From Tannockella sp964369175 (GTDB lineage: Bacteria; Bacillota_I; Bacilli_A; Erysipelotrichales; Coprobacillaceae), in contig CAYJEM010000031.1 in the NCBI GenBank assembly GCA_964369175.1, positions 1 to 22,367 on the forward strand: a stretch of 22,367 nt of DNA, read 5' to 3'. Positions 6,191 through 14,908 of this stretch are shown piece after piece. The notes under the pieces were generated by a model. The model made no database searches and was not told where the DNA came from. It saw only the letters and a list, made by a program, of their open reading frames with translations. Every line of letters starts with the position of its first letter. Within the stretch, counting starts at the first letter, position 1. The position numbers and the translations under genes were made by a program.

Positions 6191-8221
6191 TTCTACAGGT
6201 GGTACTACCGTTACATCAATTGTTGTAAGATAATCTAACTTTTCCCCTGCTAATACGATTTCTTTGTATTCCGTGCCATTCGATATTAAAATCCATGGTT
6301 GATCATTAGATACTTGGTATGCAAGTCCATTTTTTGTATATGATGCTCCATCATATACATGTACTGATTGTAAATTTTCTACTTCTAATAAAACATTTCC
6401 TGAGGCTGTATCTAGTATTAATTTTTGATTTTCTCTACTAATACCGATAATACTTGAGCTACTATAGTAAAGTGCTTTTACGTCATCATATACTATATTT
6501 TTATTTGCATCATATAATATCAAATGTTCTGGATTTGTGGCATCATCAATTGTATAACCATTTAGATATTCTTTGTTTGCATCAAAGTAATATTTTGATG
6601 CAACTTGTAACATCATATCCGAGCTACTATCAAGTGTTGGCTTTGTATCTTGTGTTTCTTGAATACTATCTTCTATAATTTGTTGTTGTACTTCTGAACT
6701 TATTTGAACAGTTTCCTCTTCTTTCTGGAAAACATCATTACGTACAAGATATCGAATTGATACACTAAGTAATAATGCAACTGATATAATAAATGCTTTA
6801 ACTGCTTTGCTTTTTTTAGGTTTAATATCTAAAGATTCTCTTGGGTGCTTAATTTCTTGATTTGAAATCAACGTAGTTTTGCTTGCAATTTCACTATCAC
6901 TCGCTGTTTCTACAGGTGTTGTAGGTATTACAGCATTTATTTCATTTATATCACAGTCACTAATTGTTAAATTAAAAAACGTATTAAAATAATATGTAGA
7001 TGGCACATATGCATAAAATAGATAAGAACCATTTAAATCGATGCTTACTAATTTAGAATTCTCATACTTAAACTTCTCAGGCAATTGCTGAGTTTTATTA
7101 TACGTTTCATCATATACGATAAAGCCAATGCTAAGTAAGTATTCTATTATAACAATTCCCAAAAAATTTGATGAATGATATATTTTAGTATAAGTCTCTA
7201 ACTTATTGAAAAATACATTACATGTATATTTTATACAAAATTCCTCTTTTTCTATTTCAAAATATTCTTCAATCATTTTAATTGGATATCCTACATATTT
7301 ATCAGGTAATAATTGCATAAGATCAAATATAGACGCTTTTATCTCATTTATATTATTATCTTTTAACGTTGTTAATTCGTCTTTCTTACAAGCGTGTACA
7401 CGTAAACCAAATAGGTAGTGAAACCTGTATTTATTAGTAACATACATATAAAAACTATTACTATTTTTGGCTCTAATACGCATCACCTTTAAATGATCTT
7501 TATCATATGACACTTGATTTAAGTGCAACGTATCTTTCGAAATCGCAAACTTGATTTTTATTAAGTAGTTTAATATAACTTTTCCTAAAAAATCATAATC
7601 GAAATAAGACATAATACATGCTTCTAAATCTTCAAACATTTTTCCTTCATAATATTGTTTGGAGAATGTTTCAACATCTAGTGTATAATAATCATCAATT
7701 ATTTTTCTTATATGATTTATGTTATCCTCAGGTAAAATTTGAGAAAGTTCATTAAATGATTCCTTAATCAAATCCGATATTTCATTATTAACCCATGTTG
7801 TAAATTCAAAGTTTGATATATGTTCATTATCATCAATTCTATATACATCACCAGAAACCTTAATAAGTAGCTTTCGATCAATAATTGATACTATTTCTAA
7901 AAATACATGTTTTGCTTTAATATCATCTTCAAAAGGAAACACTATCGCATTGTCTACTTTACCATCATGTATATATGTTACAAATCCTTCTTTTATTTGA
8001 TTTGGAATAAAATCATCTACTTTAAAACAAAAAGCAATGCTTTGAAGTTTATTATGTTTATCATTATAATTAAGTTTTACACTAAATTCTGCTGGAAATC
8101 GAAATTCATCACAATCTTCATCTTCACAATCTTCTGGTTCTACATCCCAGTTACCATTTAAAATTATATATTCATCTATATGACTATTATATATATTATA
8201 AAAAATGCCCTCTTTTTTCAT
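6185..8221 (-). CDS. Unrecognised 678-aa single-pass membrane protein with duplicated cytoplasmic domain
   Basis: I do not recognise the family. Residues 1-140 form a beta-rich, acidic domain (DCEDEDCDEF at 31-40). Residues about 146-272 and 291-419 are tandem copies of one domain: both have an LP..., an E/D-rich helix, 'FLGKVILNYLIKIKFAI' or 'FLGIVIIEYLLSIGFIV', then FYMYV or LFYAYV and a Y.F....F.L end. A Ser/Thr-rich link and basic KPKKSK segment precede one TM helix (474-492). A coiled, Gln/Glu-rich stalk (500-530) and a beta-rich outer domain (535-678) follow. The inside-out topology is like receptors or anti-sigma-type sensors, but there is no known signalling motif. Start has GGGAGAG about 8 nt upstream. 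It stands alone as a transcription unit. About 120 nt upstream hold no promoter I can define. Confidence 0.75.
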   Translation of the reverse strand: MKKEGIFYNIYNSHIDEYIILNGNWDVEPEDCEDEDCDEFRFPAEFSVKLNYNDKHNKLQSIAFCFKVDDFIPNQIKEGFVTYIHDGKVDNAIVFPFEDDIKAKHVFLEIVSIIDRKLLIKVSGDVYRIDDNEHISNFEFTTWVNNEISDLIKESFNELSQILPEDNINHIRKIIDDYYTLDVETFSKQYYEGKMFEDLEACIMSYFDYDFLGKVILNYLIKIKFAISKDTLHLNQVSYDKDHLKVMRIRAKNSNSFYMYVTNKYRFHYLFGLRVHACKKDELTTLKDNNINEIKASIFDLMQLLPDKYVGYPIKMIEEYFEIEKEEFCIKYTCNVFFNKLETYTKIYHSSNFLGIVIIEYLLSIGFIVYDETYNKTQQLPEKFKYENSKLVSIDLNGSYLFYAYVPSTYYFNTFFNLTISDCDINEINAVIPTTPVETASDSEIASKTTLISNQEIKHPRESLDIKPKKSKAVKAFIISVALLLSVSIRYLVRNDVFQKEEETVQISSEVQQQIIEDSIQETQDTKPTLDSSSDMMLQVASKYYFDANKEYLNGYTIDDATNPEHLILYDANKNIVYDDVKALYYSSSSIIGISRENQKLILDTASGNVLLEVENLQSVHVYDGASYTKNGLAYQVSNDQPWILISNGTEYKEIVLAGEKLDYLTTIDVTVVPPVEK

Positions 8222-8340
8222 AATGCTCTCCCATATATTTCTTTTTATAAAATCAATATGTTTACTATATCATATTTTAAAATATATTTATATTACAAAC
8301 TGTTATTTTAAATTACAATTATTGCATCCTTATAAGCAAG

Positions 8341-8367
8341 AAAGTAAGATAGAATGTATCTTACTTT
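8341..8367 (-). terminator. Hairpin terminator of the MarR-MATE-GNAT operon
   Basis: AAAGTAAGATA and TATCTTACTTT form a perfect 11-bp stem with a 5-nt loop, 22 nt beyond the GNAT stop codon. The T-tail on the minus strand is short (TTTC then TTGCTTAT), so termination may be partial and the 678-aa gene could receive read-through. Confidence 0.65.
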
Positions 8368-8388
8368 TAGGTATATTTAAGAAATGTA

Positions 8389-8934
8389 CTATTGTATCTT
8401 TAAATAATTCTTTGGAAATATTTTCATTGGTATATATTTCATTAATTTCTTTGTTTTTACTTCATCATAATTAAGATCAGTAGATAAGATATCAACAAAC
8501 GGTTTTTTAAAACCTGCTTTAATACCAGTATCAGTGAATCCGTTTCTTTTATAAAACGCTAGTCTTTTTATTCTTTGATTATAATTTTTAGCTTCTATAT
8601 CGTCCATTGTTTCAATAAACAGTGTTACTGATTTATCTGGGTTATCATTAAATAATGTTTGTAATAATATTGTTCCATAACCATTGGATTGTATTTTATC
8701 ATTTACTGCAAGATAAAATACAAATAATGTGTCTTTTGTATCAATAGTGAATATGATTCCAACAAATAAATTATTTTCATAATATACGTCAAAATTATAT
8801 CCTTTTTTAACTGTTACAAGTCGAATTAACCACATAGGTATAACTTCTTCACGTGGAAATACTCGTTTCATAAATTTACATATTTCATCATAATTCGGTA
8901 ATTTTTTAGATAGTTTTCTTTTTTCTAAATTCAT
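8389..8934 (-). CDS. GNAT-family N-acetyltransferase
   Basis: A protein of about 181 aa with the GNAT fold. The acetyl-CoA-binding motif A reads 'VNDKIQSNGYGTILLQ' (Q-x-x-G-x-G), preceded by the FYLAV strand and followed by IETMD and the FYKRNGF motif B. It transfers an acetyl group from acetyl-CoA to an amine; the substrate cannot be read from the sequence. I prefer the second ATG (MNLEKRK) because the GGAG site ends 7 nt before it but only 1 nt before the first ATG (8940). It lies a few bases after the MATE stop and is the last gene of the MarR operon. That setting suggests modification of a toxic compound also handled by the efflux pump. Confidence 0.85.
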   Translation of the reverse strand: MNLEKRKLSKKLPNYDEICKFMKRVFPREEVIPMWLIRLVTVKKGYNFDVYYENNLFVGIIFTIDTKDTLFVFYLAVNDKIQSNGYGTILLQTLFNDNPDKSVTLFIETMDDIEAKNYNQRIKRLAFYKRNGFTDTGIKAGFKKPFVDILSTDLNYDEVKTKKLMKYIPMKIFPKNYLKIQ

Positions 8935-8946
8935 ATTCATACTCCA

Positions 8947-10281
8947 TTAGTACTGATAGATGTTTTTGTATTTTTTATAGAATATATACGATACAATAAT
9001 TGCAAGTAGTTCTGCAACTGGCACTGCTAACCATACTCCATTTATTCCAAGTAAATTTGGTAATATTAATAGTGCCAGAATAATAAACACCAAACTTCTT
9101 AATACTGATATTGTTGCTGATATTTTACCATTTGAAAGTGCAGTAAACATAGCTGAAAAGAAAATGTTGAAGCCCATAAACAAATATGCTGGTAAAAACA
9201 TTAATAAGCCATCTTTAGCCATTTGAAATGTTCCACTTTCTTTTGAAAGAAATATAGCGATTGCTTGATTAGAAAACAACAATGTAAATACGATTACAAT
9301 GATAGATGCTACAGATAGCACTTTTAGACTTTGCATAATAATCTTATGCAATGATTGATGATTTTTTTGTCCGTATTTATATGCAATAATCGGTGATACG
9401 CCTAAAGTATAACCTGTATATATTGCATTTTGAAACATTTGAATATACAAGATTACACTTATTACTGCCACACCACTATCACCTACCATTTTTAATAGAA
9501 TAAAGTTAAACATTAGTGTTGTGATTGATACTGCTAGATTACCAACTAGCTCTGATGAACCATTGAACATACTTTGTAAAAGTGTTTTTACATTAAGTTT
9601 TGGTTTAACAAAATGAAGTAAACATTTACGATTAAAAATAAAGTATATAAATCCAATTATTCCTGGAAGAGCATTCCCTATTCCGGTTGCTAGCCCTGCT
9701 CCAGTAATACCTAAATTCATCATATTTGGTGAAATTAAAATATAATCAAGTACAATATTTGTTAAACCACCAGCAAGACATAAAAGAAATCCAAAAGTCG
9801 GTCGTCCTGCAGTAACCATAAATGACTGAATAAATACCATAAAGAATACGGGTACTAAAAAACCGGCAAGACTTAGCATATAATCTTTTGCTAGAATATA
9901 TAAGCTATCACTAATACTTAACATATTTAGCAGTTGATCTGGAAACAAATAAACGATAGTTGTAAGAATAAAGCCAAGTATTCCACCAATTATATATAGT
10001 ACTGTTAAAAACTCGTTGGCTTCTCTTGTTTTTCCTTGCCCTAGTAACTTTGCGATTATAGCGTTACCACCAGTAGAAAACATAAGTCCTACAGCCATAA
10101 CAATTCCTAGTAGTGGCATAACTAAATTTACTGCTGCTAGTGCACTTTCTCCTATATATGCAGAAACAAATACACCATCAATAATTGAGTACGTTGACAT
10201 AAATATCATCATTAACATACTTGGTAAGGTATATTTAAGTAGTTCAATCATACTGAAGTTTTTTGCTAGTGGGCTATTCAT
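8947..10281 (-). CDS. MATE-family multidrug efflux transporter
   Basis: A 444-aa integral membrane protein of the usual MATE length with about 12 hydrophobic helices in two halves. The N-terminal half has the family's conserved pattern: 'LPSMLMMIFMSTYSIIDGVFVSAYIG' then ALAAVNLVMPL, and the conserved 'ITGAGLATGIGNALPG' at about 190. It exports cationic drugs or toxic metabolites in exchange for Na+ or H+. Its ATG overlaps the end of the marR gene by 8 nt (ATGAATAG), so translation is coupled. It should be controlled by that MarR protein. The substrate is unknown; a role in exporting lipid-linked or peptide compounds cannot be excluded for MATE/MOP relatives. Confidence 0.93.
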   Translation of the reverse strand: MNSPLAKNFSMIELLKYTLPSMLMMIFMSTYSIIDGVFVSAYIGESALAAVNLVMPLLGIVMAVGLMFSTGGNAIIAKLLGQGKTREANEFLTVLYIIGGILGFILTTIVYLFPDQLLNMLSISDSLYILAKDYMLSLAGFLVPVFFMVFIQSFMVTAGRPTFGFLLCLAGGLTNIVLDYILISPNMMNLGITGAGLATGIGNALPGIIGFIYFIFNRKCLLHFVKPKLNVKTLLQSMFNGSSELVGNLAVSITTLMFNFILLKMVGDSGVAVISVILYIQMFQNAIYTGYTLGVSPIIAYKYGQKNHQSLHKIIMQSLKVLSVASIIVIVFTLLFSNQAIAIFLSKESGTFQMAKDGLLMFLPAYLFMGFNIFFSAMFTALSNGKISATISVLRSLVFIILALLILPNLLGINGVWLAVPVAELLAIIVSYIFYKKYKNIYQY

Positions 10282-10726
10282 GGTTATAATCCATTTCTGA
10301 TATCATTAACTCAGATACATAGTCAATCATTTGACATAGTAATTCAGTATTTTCTTCACCAAATTTTGAAAGTATCGCTTGTTCTAATTCCTTTTCATAT
10401 GACTCTGTTATTTCATAATCTTTAGGACCACTAGGATTAATTGATAAATAGTATACTCTTTTATCATGTTCACTTTGTGTTCTAAGTATGTATCCTTTTT
10501 TACATAGTTGATTTATTTTTTCAGTAACTGATGGTCTAGTAATATTTAATAAGTCCGCAATTTTCGATGATGTATATTCATTTGGATGTGCTTCTATTAT
10601 ATTTAAATACAATGTATCATGATATGATAGAACACTTTTTTTATCATGAGCGTATAAACGTTTAAGTTCGTATAATGCAGTGTCATGAGTAATACGCTTT
10701 AATGATTTGATTAATTTTGATTTCAT
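10274..10726 (-). CDS. MarR-family transcriptional regulator
   Basis: A 150-aa winged-helix regulator of usual MarR size. The HTH is at about 55-80 (SSKIADLLNITRPSVTEKIN) and the wing contains the family motif SEHDKRVYYLSI (D-x-R). N- and C-terminal helices form the dimer interface. MarR proteins usually repress their own operon and release DNA when they bind a small aromatic or toxic ligand. The AAGGAGG site is 5-6 nt before the ATG. It is the first gene of an operon with a MATE pump and a GNAT enzyme, downstream of three phased ACTAACTA repeats that are probably its operators. Confidence 0.93.
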   Translation of the reverse strand: MKSKLIKSLKRITHDTALYELKRLYAHDKKSVLSYHDTLYLNIIEAHPNEYTSSKIADLLNITRPSVTEKINQLCKKGYILRTQSEHDKRVYYLSINPSGPKDYEITESYEKELEQAILSKFGEENTELLCQMIDYVSELMISEMDYNHE

Positions 10727-10757
10727 TTATTTCCTCCTTCGTAATTAGATATATATA

Positions 10758-10807
10758 ACTAACTACTTTATACTAACTATATTAGACTAACTATTTGTAT
10801 AAATCAA
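10758..10807 (-). promoter_or_regulatory. marR promoter with three phased operator repeats
   Basis: On the minus strand, TTGATT (10807-10802) and TAATAT (10784-10779) are separated by 17 bp. The plus strand carries three exact copies of ACTAACTA starting at 10758, 10772 and 10786, a constant 14-bp period. The distal copy lies within the promoter spacer and the others lie at and after the -10 box. A repressor bound there would block transcription. Use by the encoded MarR protein is inferred. Confidence 0.7.
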
Positions 10808-10808
10808 G

Positions 10809-10858
10809 TAAAAAATAAAAAACCTTAACAAATAATAAAATTTATTATTTGTTAAAGG
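10809..10858 (-). terminator. Strong hairpin terminator of the GH20 gene
   Basis: On the minus strand a 17-bp AT-rich stem with one bulged A is followed by TTTTTTATTTTTT. It is about 20 nt beyond the stop of the anchor fragment and ends just before the marR promoter, so it insulates the two units. Confidence 0.85.
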
Positions 10859-10876
10859 CTCTTTAACGTATTTTAA

Positions 10877-11596
10877 TTATTTAATTTTTCGCTTTTTACA
10901 AACAAATAAGCTTACACTAGCAATAACAAAGATAGCTACATATAGTATTACATTTGTAGTATCTCCAGTAGATGGACTTTGTTGATTTGTGTCATTATTT
11001 ATGCCCTCACCAGGTGTAATCGTTGCCCCATCATTTGGTGTCACTGTTGTTGTATCAACAATAAAGTTTGTTGAATAAACTATATCAGTGGTAACGATAT
11101 CAAGAGTATGACTACCTGATGCCATTGTACTTAAGAATGCTGGTGTAAATTCTAAAACAATACTACCAGTTTTCATACTATAGTATGATTTATCAACCTG
11201 CACGCCATTTAAATACACTCCCATAAATGAATTAACGTCTCCCTGTAGTATTGTTATTACTAAAGGTTTCGTTAAATCTGTTATTGTTTCATTTATCCCT
11301 TCTACTGCATTACTTGTTTCTTTTAATGTTAACGTAGCAAGAGCATTTTCAATATCACTAGCATATGCATCTACTTCCCCTTGCATTGTAATATCTTTAC
11401 CATATAAAACATTTTCAATTGCAATTTGTAAGTTAGCTATTGATGTATATTTATAGCCTACTATTGACTTTGCTTGTTCTATCATTTTATCAACTTTACT
11501 ATAGTCTGCAGCTTTTAACTGTAATTCATTAATTGCTTCTTGGATTGCTTTAATAAATCCATTAACGGTATCTTGCTGATCTATTGTTAAATTCAT
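10877..11596 (-). CDS. C-terminal anchor fragment of the GH20 protein
   Basis: This 239-codon open stretch starts at an internal ATG (MNLTIDQQ) with no clear ribosome site. It is in the same frame as the catalytic part, 17 codons after its stop, and the codons between still encode a matching FIVAR-type helix. It holds FIVAR-like helices (1-107), an X2-like beta domain (111-188), a Thr/Pro/Asn linker, and a sortase signal: SPSTG (about 209-213), a hydrophobic helix and KKRKIK. That is a variant of LPxTG. On its own it has no signal peptide, so it could not reach the wall; it is best read as part of the pseudogene. Confidence 0.6.
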   Translation of the reverse strand: MNLTIDQQDTVNGFIKAIQEAINELQLKAADYSKVDKMIEQAKSIVGYKYTSIANLQIAIENVLYGKDITMQGEVDAYASDIENALATLTLKETSNAVEGINETITDLTKPLVITILQGDVNSFMGVYLNGVQVDKSYYSMKTGSIVLEFTPAFLSTMASGSHTLDIVTTDIVYSTNFIVDTTTVTPNDGATITPGEGINNDTNQQSPSTGDTTNVILYVAIFVIASVSLFVCKKRKIK

Positions 11597-11647
11597 ATCT
11601 ATATTATCAATTGCACTATTTACTTTACTAAAATCAATATAATAATA

Positions 11648-14437
11648 TTAAACTAATGATGCTACTGCATCGATTAATTCATTTATTTCATTATAGTTAG
11701 CTAGATGAGATAATCCAGACATTGCTGCAACAAGTTCAATCATTGAATTATGTACATCTTGGGCTGATGCATTTACATCGTTTAACAATTGACTAGCAGT
11801 ATTTATCTTATCTTGTAATATTGCCCATGTATCTTCCGTATAACTAGAACTATTTAGCTGCGTTGCTTGATCAACGACTTCTTGTAAAGCATCAAAATCT
11901 GGAGTAACATTTGCTTTATATATATCAATCTCTGCTGCTGACCCAAATCCACCAACTCCAGAAATTACATTTATACGTACATATTTTGCATCAACAGCAT
12001 CAAAATTAATATCATATGAACCATGCGCTGTTGAAAGCGTCCCCTCATTTACACGTGTATAGTTTGTTCTATCTAAGCTTACTTCAACATTGTAGTCTTG
12101 AATATTTCCATTTGTACTACCTGACGTTCTTGTTACATATGTTATTTTATTGATTGCTGTCACTTTGCTTAGCTCTATTTCAATATAATGAGGAGGTGGT
12201 GTATTTACCCATGTAGTATGCCACATAGTAGATGTATCATTATCAATTGCTTTTGATGCCGATGATGAATCATCTTGATTACTACTTGAAGTAGCTTTCA
12301 TTGTTGCATTATCGATTTCTAGTAAATTCATATTTGACTCTACAACTAATTCATTAATTGCTTTTTGTAATTGAATAAGTGAGCTATCTACTATTTGTTG
12401 ATAACTAATGTGTAACCCTTGTGGTATAGCATTATAAATTGAAAGTAAATTATCATATGATTCTTTTGTATATAGATTTGTATCATCTAATACACTATTC
12501 ATTAATGAAACAATAGCACTATAATCTGCAATTTCAAAATTTGAATTTTTTATTGCTTCTTCAATATCAGCAATAGCATCATCAAGTTGTTGTTGTTTTG
12601 TATATGTATTTGAAGCAATTAATGCTTTTGCAACGTCTACAGCTTGTTGAATTGTTGCATCAGTTGTTGTTTCTAAATGAGCAGTAGCATTATCAATTAC
12701 TCGTTCAAGTGGCATTGTAGAAATATGGTTGCTTTCACTTTGGATAGTTACTTCATCAATATATCCAATAAATGAATTTGTTTTAGAACCAATGATTTCA
12801 ATGGGCAACATCAATGTAGCAAAATAAGTTCTACCTATGCTACTATATTCATCACCTAGTGTGTCTACTAATACTCCATCAACATATAAATATGTATATT
12901 CAAACTCTGTTACAAATTCTAGTTCAACCCATGTATTTATTGGTAATGTATAGTTAAAAGAATAGTCTAGTCCTTCTCGAGAGAATCCAACTTTGCCAGT
13001 ATCTTTTTGTACTGCTTTTATTGTTGAATTAGATGACTCTAAAAGAATTTGTTCTTGAGTTGATGCGCTTGTACGTTTTACTTTCATACTAACACTATTT
13101 CCTACTCCAATACGATCTAGTGGTGCTTTAGCATAACTTTCACCACCATTTAGTTGAAGAACCTGTTTGTTATTTTCATCAACAAATGGAGCATTTACTG
13201 TATCAATAATATCATAACCATTACTACTTGAATCCATTATTCCATCTAAGTTATAATTTGCTACTATTGATGAAGAACTTGGAACATTATGTGCAAGGTT
13301 TGTATTTGGTACATCATTGCTTGTTGGCACGATTTGTATCATTTCATCGTATGTGTATGTTAACTCACCCCAAACTGCAGCACTAAAGTATGGGATTGCA
13401 TCTTTAATACGTACATATACATCATATTCACTAGTACCGTTTTGTCTCGAATCGACTTGGTCATTCCATACTGCAAACATTCCTCCTAGCATTTGTGAGT
13501 CTCCAGCAGGAATCGTTGCACCTCCAAGTGAATTTACATTTTTTGTATAGATATGTGATTTGTCTAGGTAATCAAAGTAGTAACCAGCATCAGGTACGAT
13601 ATAATAATCTCCATCATTAGTATTTATTAAATCAAACCCCAAATCATACATATCTTGAAAATTAGCCCAAGTACTATTCCAAAGGTTCATTTGGACACCA
13701 TCTCCTAGTACTTCTTCACCCTGTGATAGTGAAGATAAACTTCCCCATATACGTGGTTGATACCCTTTATTTTGTGCAAAATCAATCATATCGTTTGAAA
13801 ATGTTCTAAATGCTTGTGATGATGCAGTATATTCATCTAACACTAAGTGTACTATACTACCACTTGGGAATACTGGATCACTTCCTTCCATATATTCTAA
13901 AAATATACTTTGAACAAAATCAATACATCCTTGATAATTATTAATTAAATCTAAATGATCATTTTCTCGTGCATATGAACCTTGCTTTAAATCAGGTCGT
14001 ACTTGAGTTAATGCAAGTGAATGAGCTGGAGTATCAAACTCAGGGACAATTACAACTCCTCGTTTTGATGATTCATTTACTAAATCAACATATTCTGCTT
14101 TTGTATAGTATACATCTTTTGATGTTAAATCAAGTTGATTTAAGCCACCGTTTCCTCCTTCAACAATACTAGATTCTAATCGAAATCCTGACGTTGCATC
14201 CATTGGATCTAAATTAGCAGCTGTATAGTCTTCTAAGAAGATATAGTTATCATTTAAATGTAATTGGAAATCATTTAACTTATACCATGACATTTCTTCC
14301 ATTAAATCATATAAATATTCTAATTCAAAAGTTTTACGCCCAACATCTAACATAAAACCTCTGACTTCATATAATGGATAATCTCTTGCGATTCCTTTTG
14401 AAATAGACATAGTGTCACTTGCTTGAATAATTTGCAA
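11648..14437 (-). CDS. GH20 catalytic and carbohydrate-binding fragment (929 codons)
   Basis: The longest open part of the broken gene; it can only start at a TTG that is really an internal Leu. Residues 19-365 are a GH20 TIM barrel: VRGFMLDVGRK, KLNDFQLHLNDNY, VIVPEFDTPAHS, and the catalytic Asp-Glu pair at D201-E202 in LVLDEYT. GH20 enzymes use the substrate's acetamido group to cut terminal hexosamines or lacto-N-biose. A LamG-like domain follows (about 390-570), FIVAR helices (575-700), a CBM32/F5-8C-type domain (705-842) and a second FIVAR (848-929). Barrel residues look intact, so damage is limited to the ends. It lacks both a signal peptide and half of the 20b domain, so secreted activity is unlikely. 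Confidence 0.65.
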   Translation of the reverse strand: MQIIQASDTMSISKGIARDYPLYEVRGFMLDVGRKTFELEYLYDLMEEMSWYKLNDFQLHLNDNYIFLEDYTAANLDPMDATSGFRLESSIVEGGNGGLNQLDLTSKDVYYTKAEYVDLVNESSKRGVVIVPEFDTPAHSLALTQVRPDLKQGSYARENDHLDLINNYQGCIDFVQSIFLEYMEGSDPVFPSGSIVHLVLDEYTASSQAFRTFSNDMIDFAQNKGYQPRIWGSLSSLSQGEEVLGDGVQMNLWNSTWANFQDMYDLGFDLINTNDGDYYIVPDAGYYFDYLDKSHIYTKNVNSLGGATIPAGDSQMLGGMFAVWNDQVDSRQNGTSEYDVYVRIKDAIPYFSAAVWGELTYTYDEMIQIVPTSNDVPNTNLAHNVPSSSSIVANYNLDGIMDSSSNGYDIIDTVNAPFVDENNKQVLQLNGGESYAKAPLDRIGVGNSVSMKVKRTSASTQEQILLESSNSTIKAVQKDTGKVGFSREGLDYSFNYTLPINTWVELEFVTEFEYTYLYVDGVLVDTLGDEYSSIGRTYFATLMLPIEIIGSKTNSFIGYIDEVTIQSESNHISTMPLERVIDNATAHLETTTDATIQQAVDVAKALIASNTYTKQQQLDDAIADIEEAIKNSNFEIADYSAIVSLMNSVLDDTNLYTKESYDNLLSIYNAIPQGLHISYQQIVDSSLIQLQKAINELVVESNMNLLEIDNATMKATSSSNQDDSSSASKAIDNDTSTMWHTTWVNTPPPHYIEIELSKVTAINKITYVTRTSGSTNGNIQDYNVEVSLDRTNYTRVNEGTLSTAHGSYDINFDAVDAKYVRINVISGVGGFGSAAEIDIYKANVTPDFDALQEVVDQATQLNSSSYTEDTWAILQDKINTASQLLNDVNASAQDVHNSMIELVAAMSGLSHLANYNEINELIDAVASLV

Positions 14438-14778
14438 GATACTGCGAGTACCATAGTATGCACCGGTTGTTGTAGCTTCGATTGTTACATAATCATCAAT
14501 ATCAAGTAACTAACCTTCGTCTTGATACCCTTTAGTTACGTCATTAGTAAGTACAAAGTAAAAATCACCATTTGATGGAGTAGTCCCTACTTGAACAAGG
14601 AGTGATTACCCTGTCATATCACTAAAATCACTAGCAAATATATTTGCAGTTTCTAGTAAAGATTCATCTTGAACAACTATTTTACTTGTAGATAAAACAT
14701 GTTAACTACCTGTATTCCCTATTTTATATAATAAATAAAATGCACGAAACACATTACCTTTTAATATGCCCCCCTTCC

Positions 14779-14792
14779 TGAAAGCGTTTATA
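14779..14792. promoter_or_regulatory. cre site (CcpA catabolite-repression element)
   Basis: TGAAAGCGTTTATA matches the Gram-positive cre consensus TGWAANCGNTNWCA at every defined position but one (T for C near the end). It lies directly before the ribosome site of the GH20 gene, where bound CcpA would block transcription. No clean promoter could be assigned upstream in 14793-14839. Confidence 0.65.
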
Positions 14793-14839
14793 CTTTATGT
14801 AAAAAAGTGCACATAATTTAACATATTAATAGTCTATTA

Positions 14840-14870
14840 TAAAAAAATTCACCAAATATATCAGTGAACT
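14840..14870 (-). terminator. Hairpin terminator of the PspC gene
   Basis: On the minus strand AGTTCAC pairs with GTGAATT (one G-U) around an 11-nt loop and runs into TTTTTTATAATAG. It is about 40 nt past the pspC-type stop codon. The stem is short, so moderate confidence. Confidence 0.6.
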
Positions 14871-14908
14871 TTTCATCATAAAATCAAATTATCTATATAA
14901 GTACTATA

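Larger units (their letters stand above)
10877..14766 (-). pseudogene. Broken cell-wall-anchored GH20 beta-hexosaminidase gene (about 1,300 codons)
   Basis: One reading frame runs through this whole stretch but has four nonsense codons: TAA at 14704-14702, TAA at 14608-14606, TAG at 14512-14510 and TAA at 11650-11648. No frameshift is needed after the leader. Between the first three stops the frame still reads the GH20 N-terminal (20b) domain: STSKIVVQDESLLE, SLLVQVGTTPSNGDFYF, LTNDVTKGYQDEG, then LLDIDDYVTIEATTTTGAYY. It continues into the catalytic domain. No ATG or full signal peptide remains: after the GGAAGGGGGG ribosome site the frame begins ATA TTA AAA. The original product would have had 20b, GH20, LamG-like, FIVAR, CBM32, FIVAR, X2-like and sortase-anchor parts. 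A likely recent loss of a host-glycan enzyme. Confidence 0.85.

Noticed and set aside
8222..8388. AT-rich gap considered as a small RNA or riboswitch
   Set aside because: Only the operon terminator at 8341-8367 is structured; no conserved core or second stem is visible.
10877..14766. Reading the GH20 stop codons as a reassigned genetic code
   Set aside because: Neighbouring genes end cleanly with TAA, TAG and TGA just before terminators or at overlaps, and two different stop codons (TAA and TAG) interrupt this gene. Nonsense mutation is simpler.
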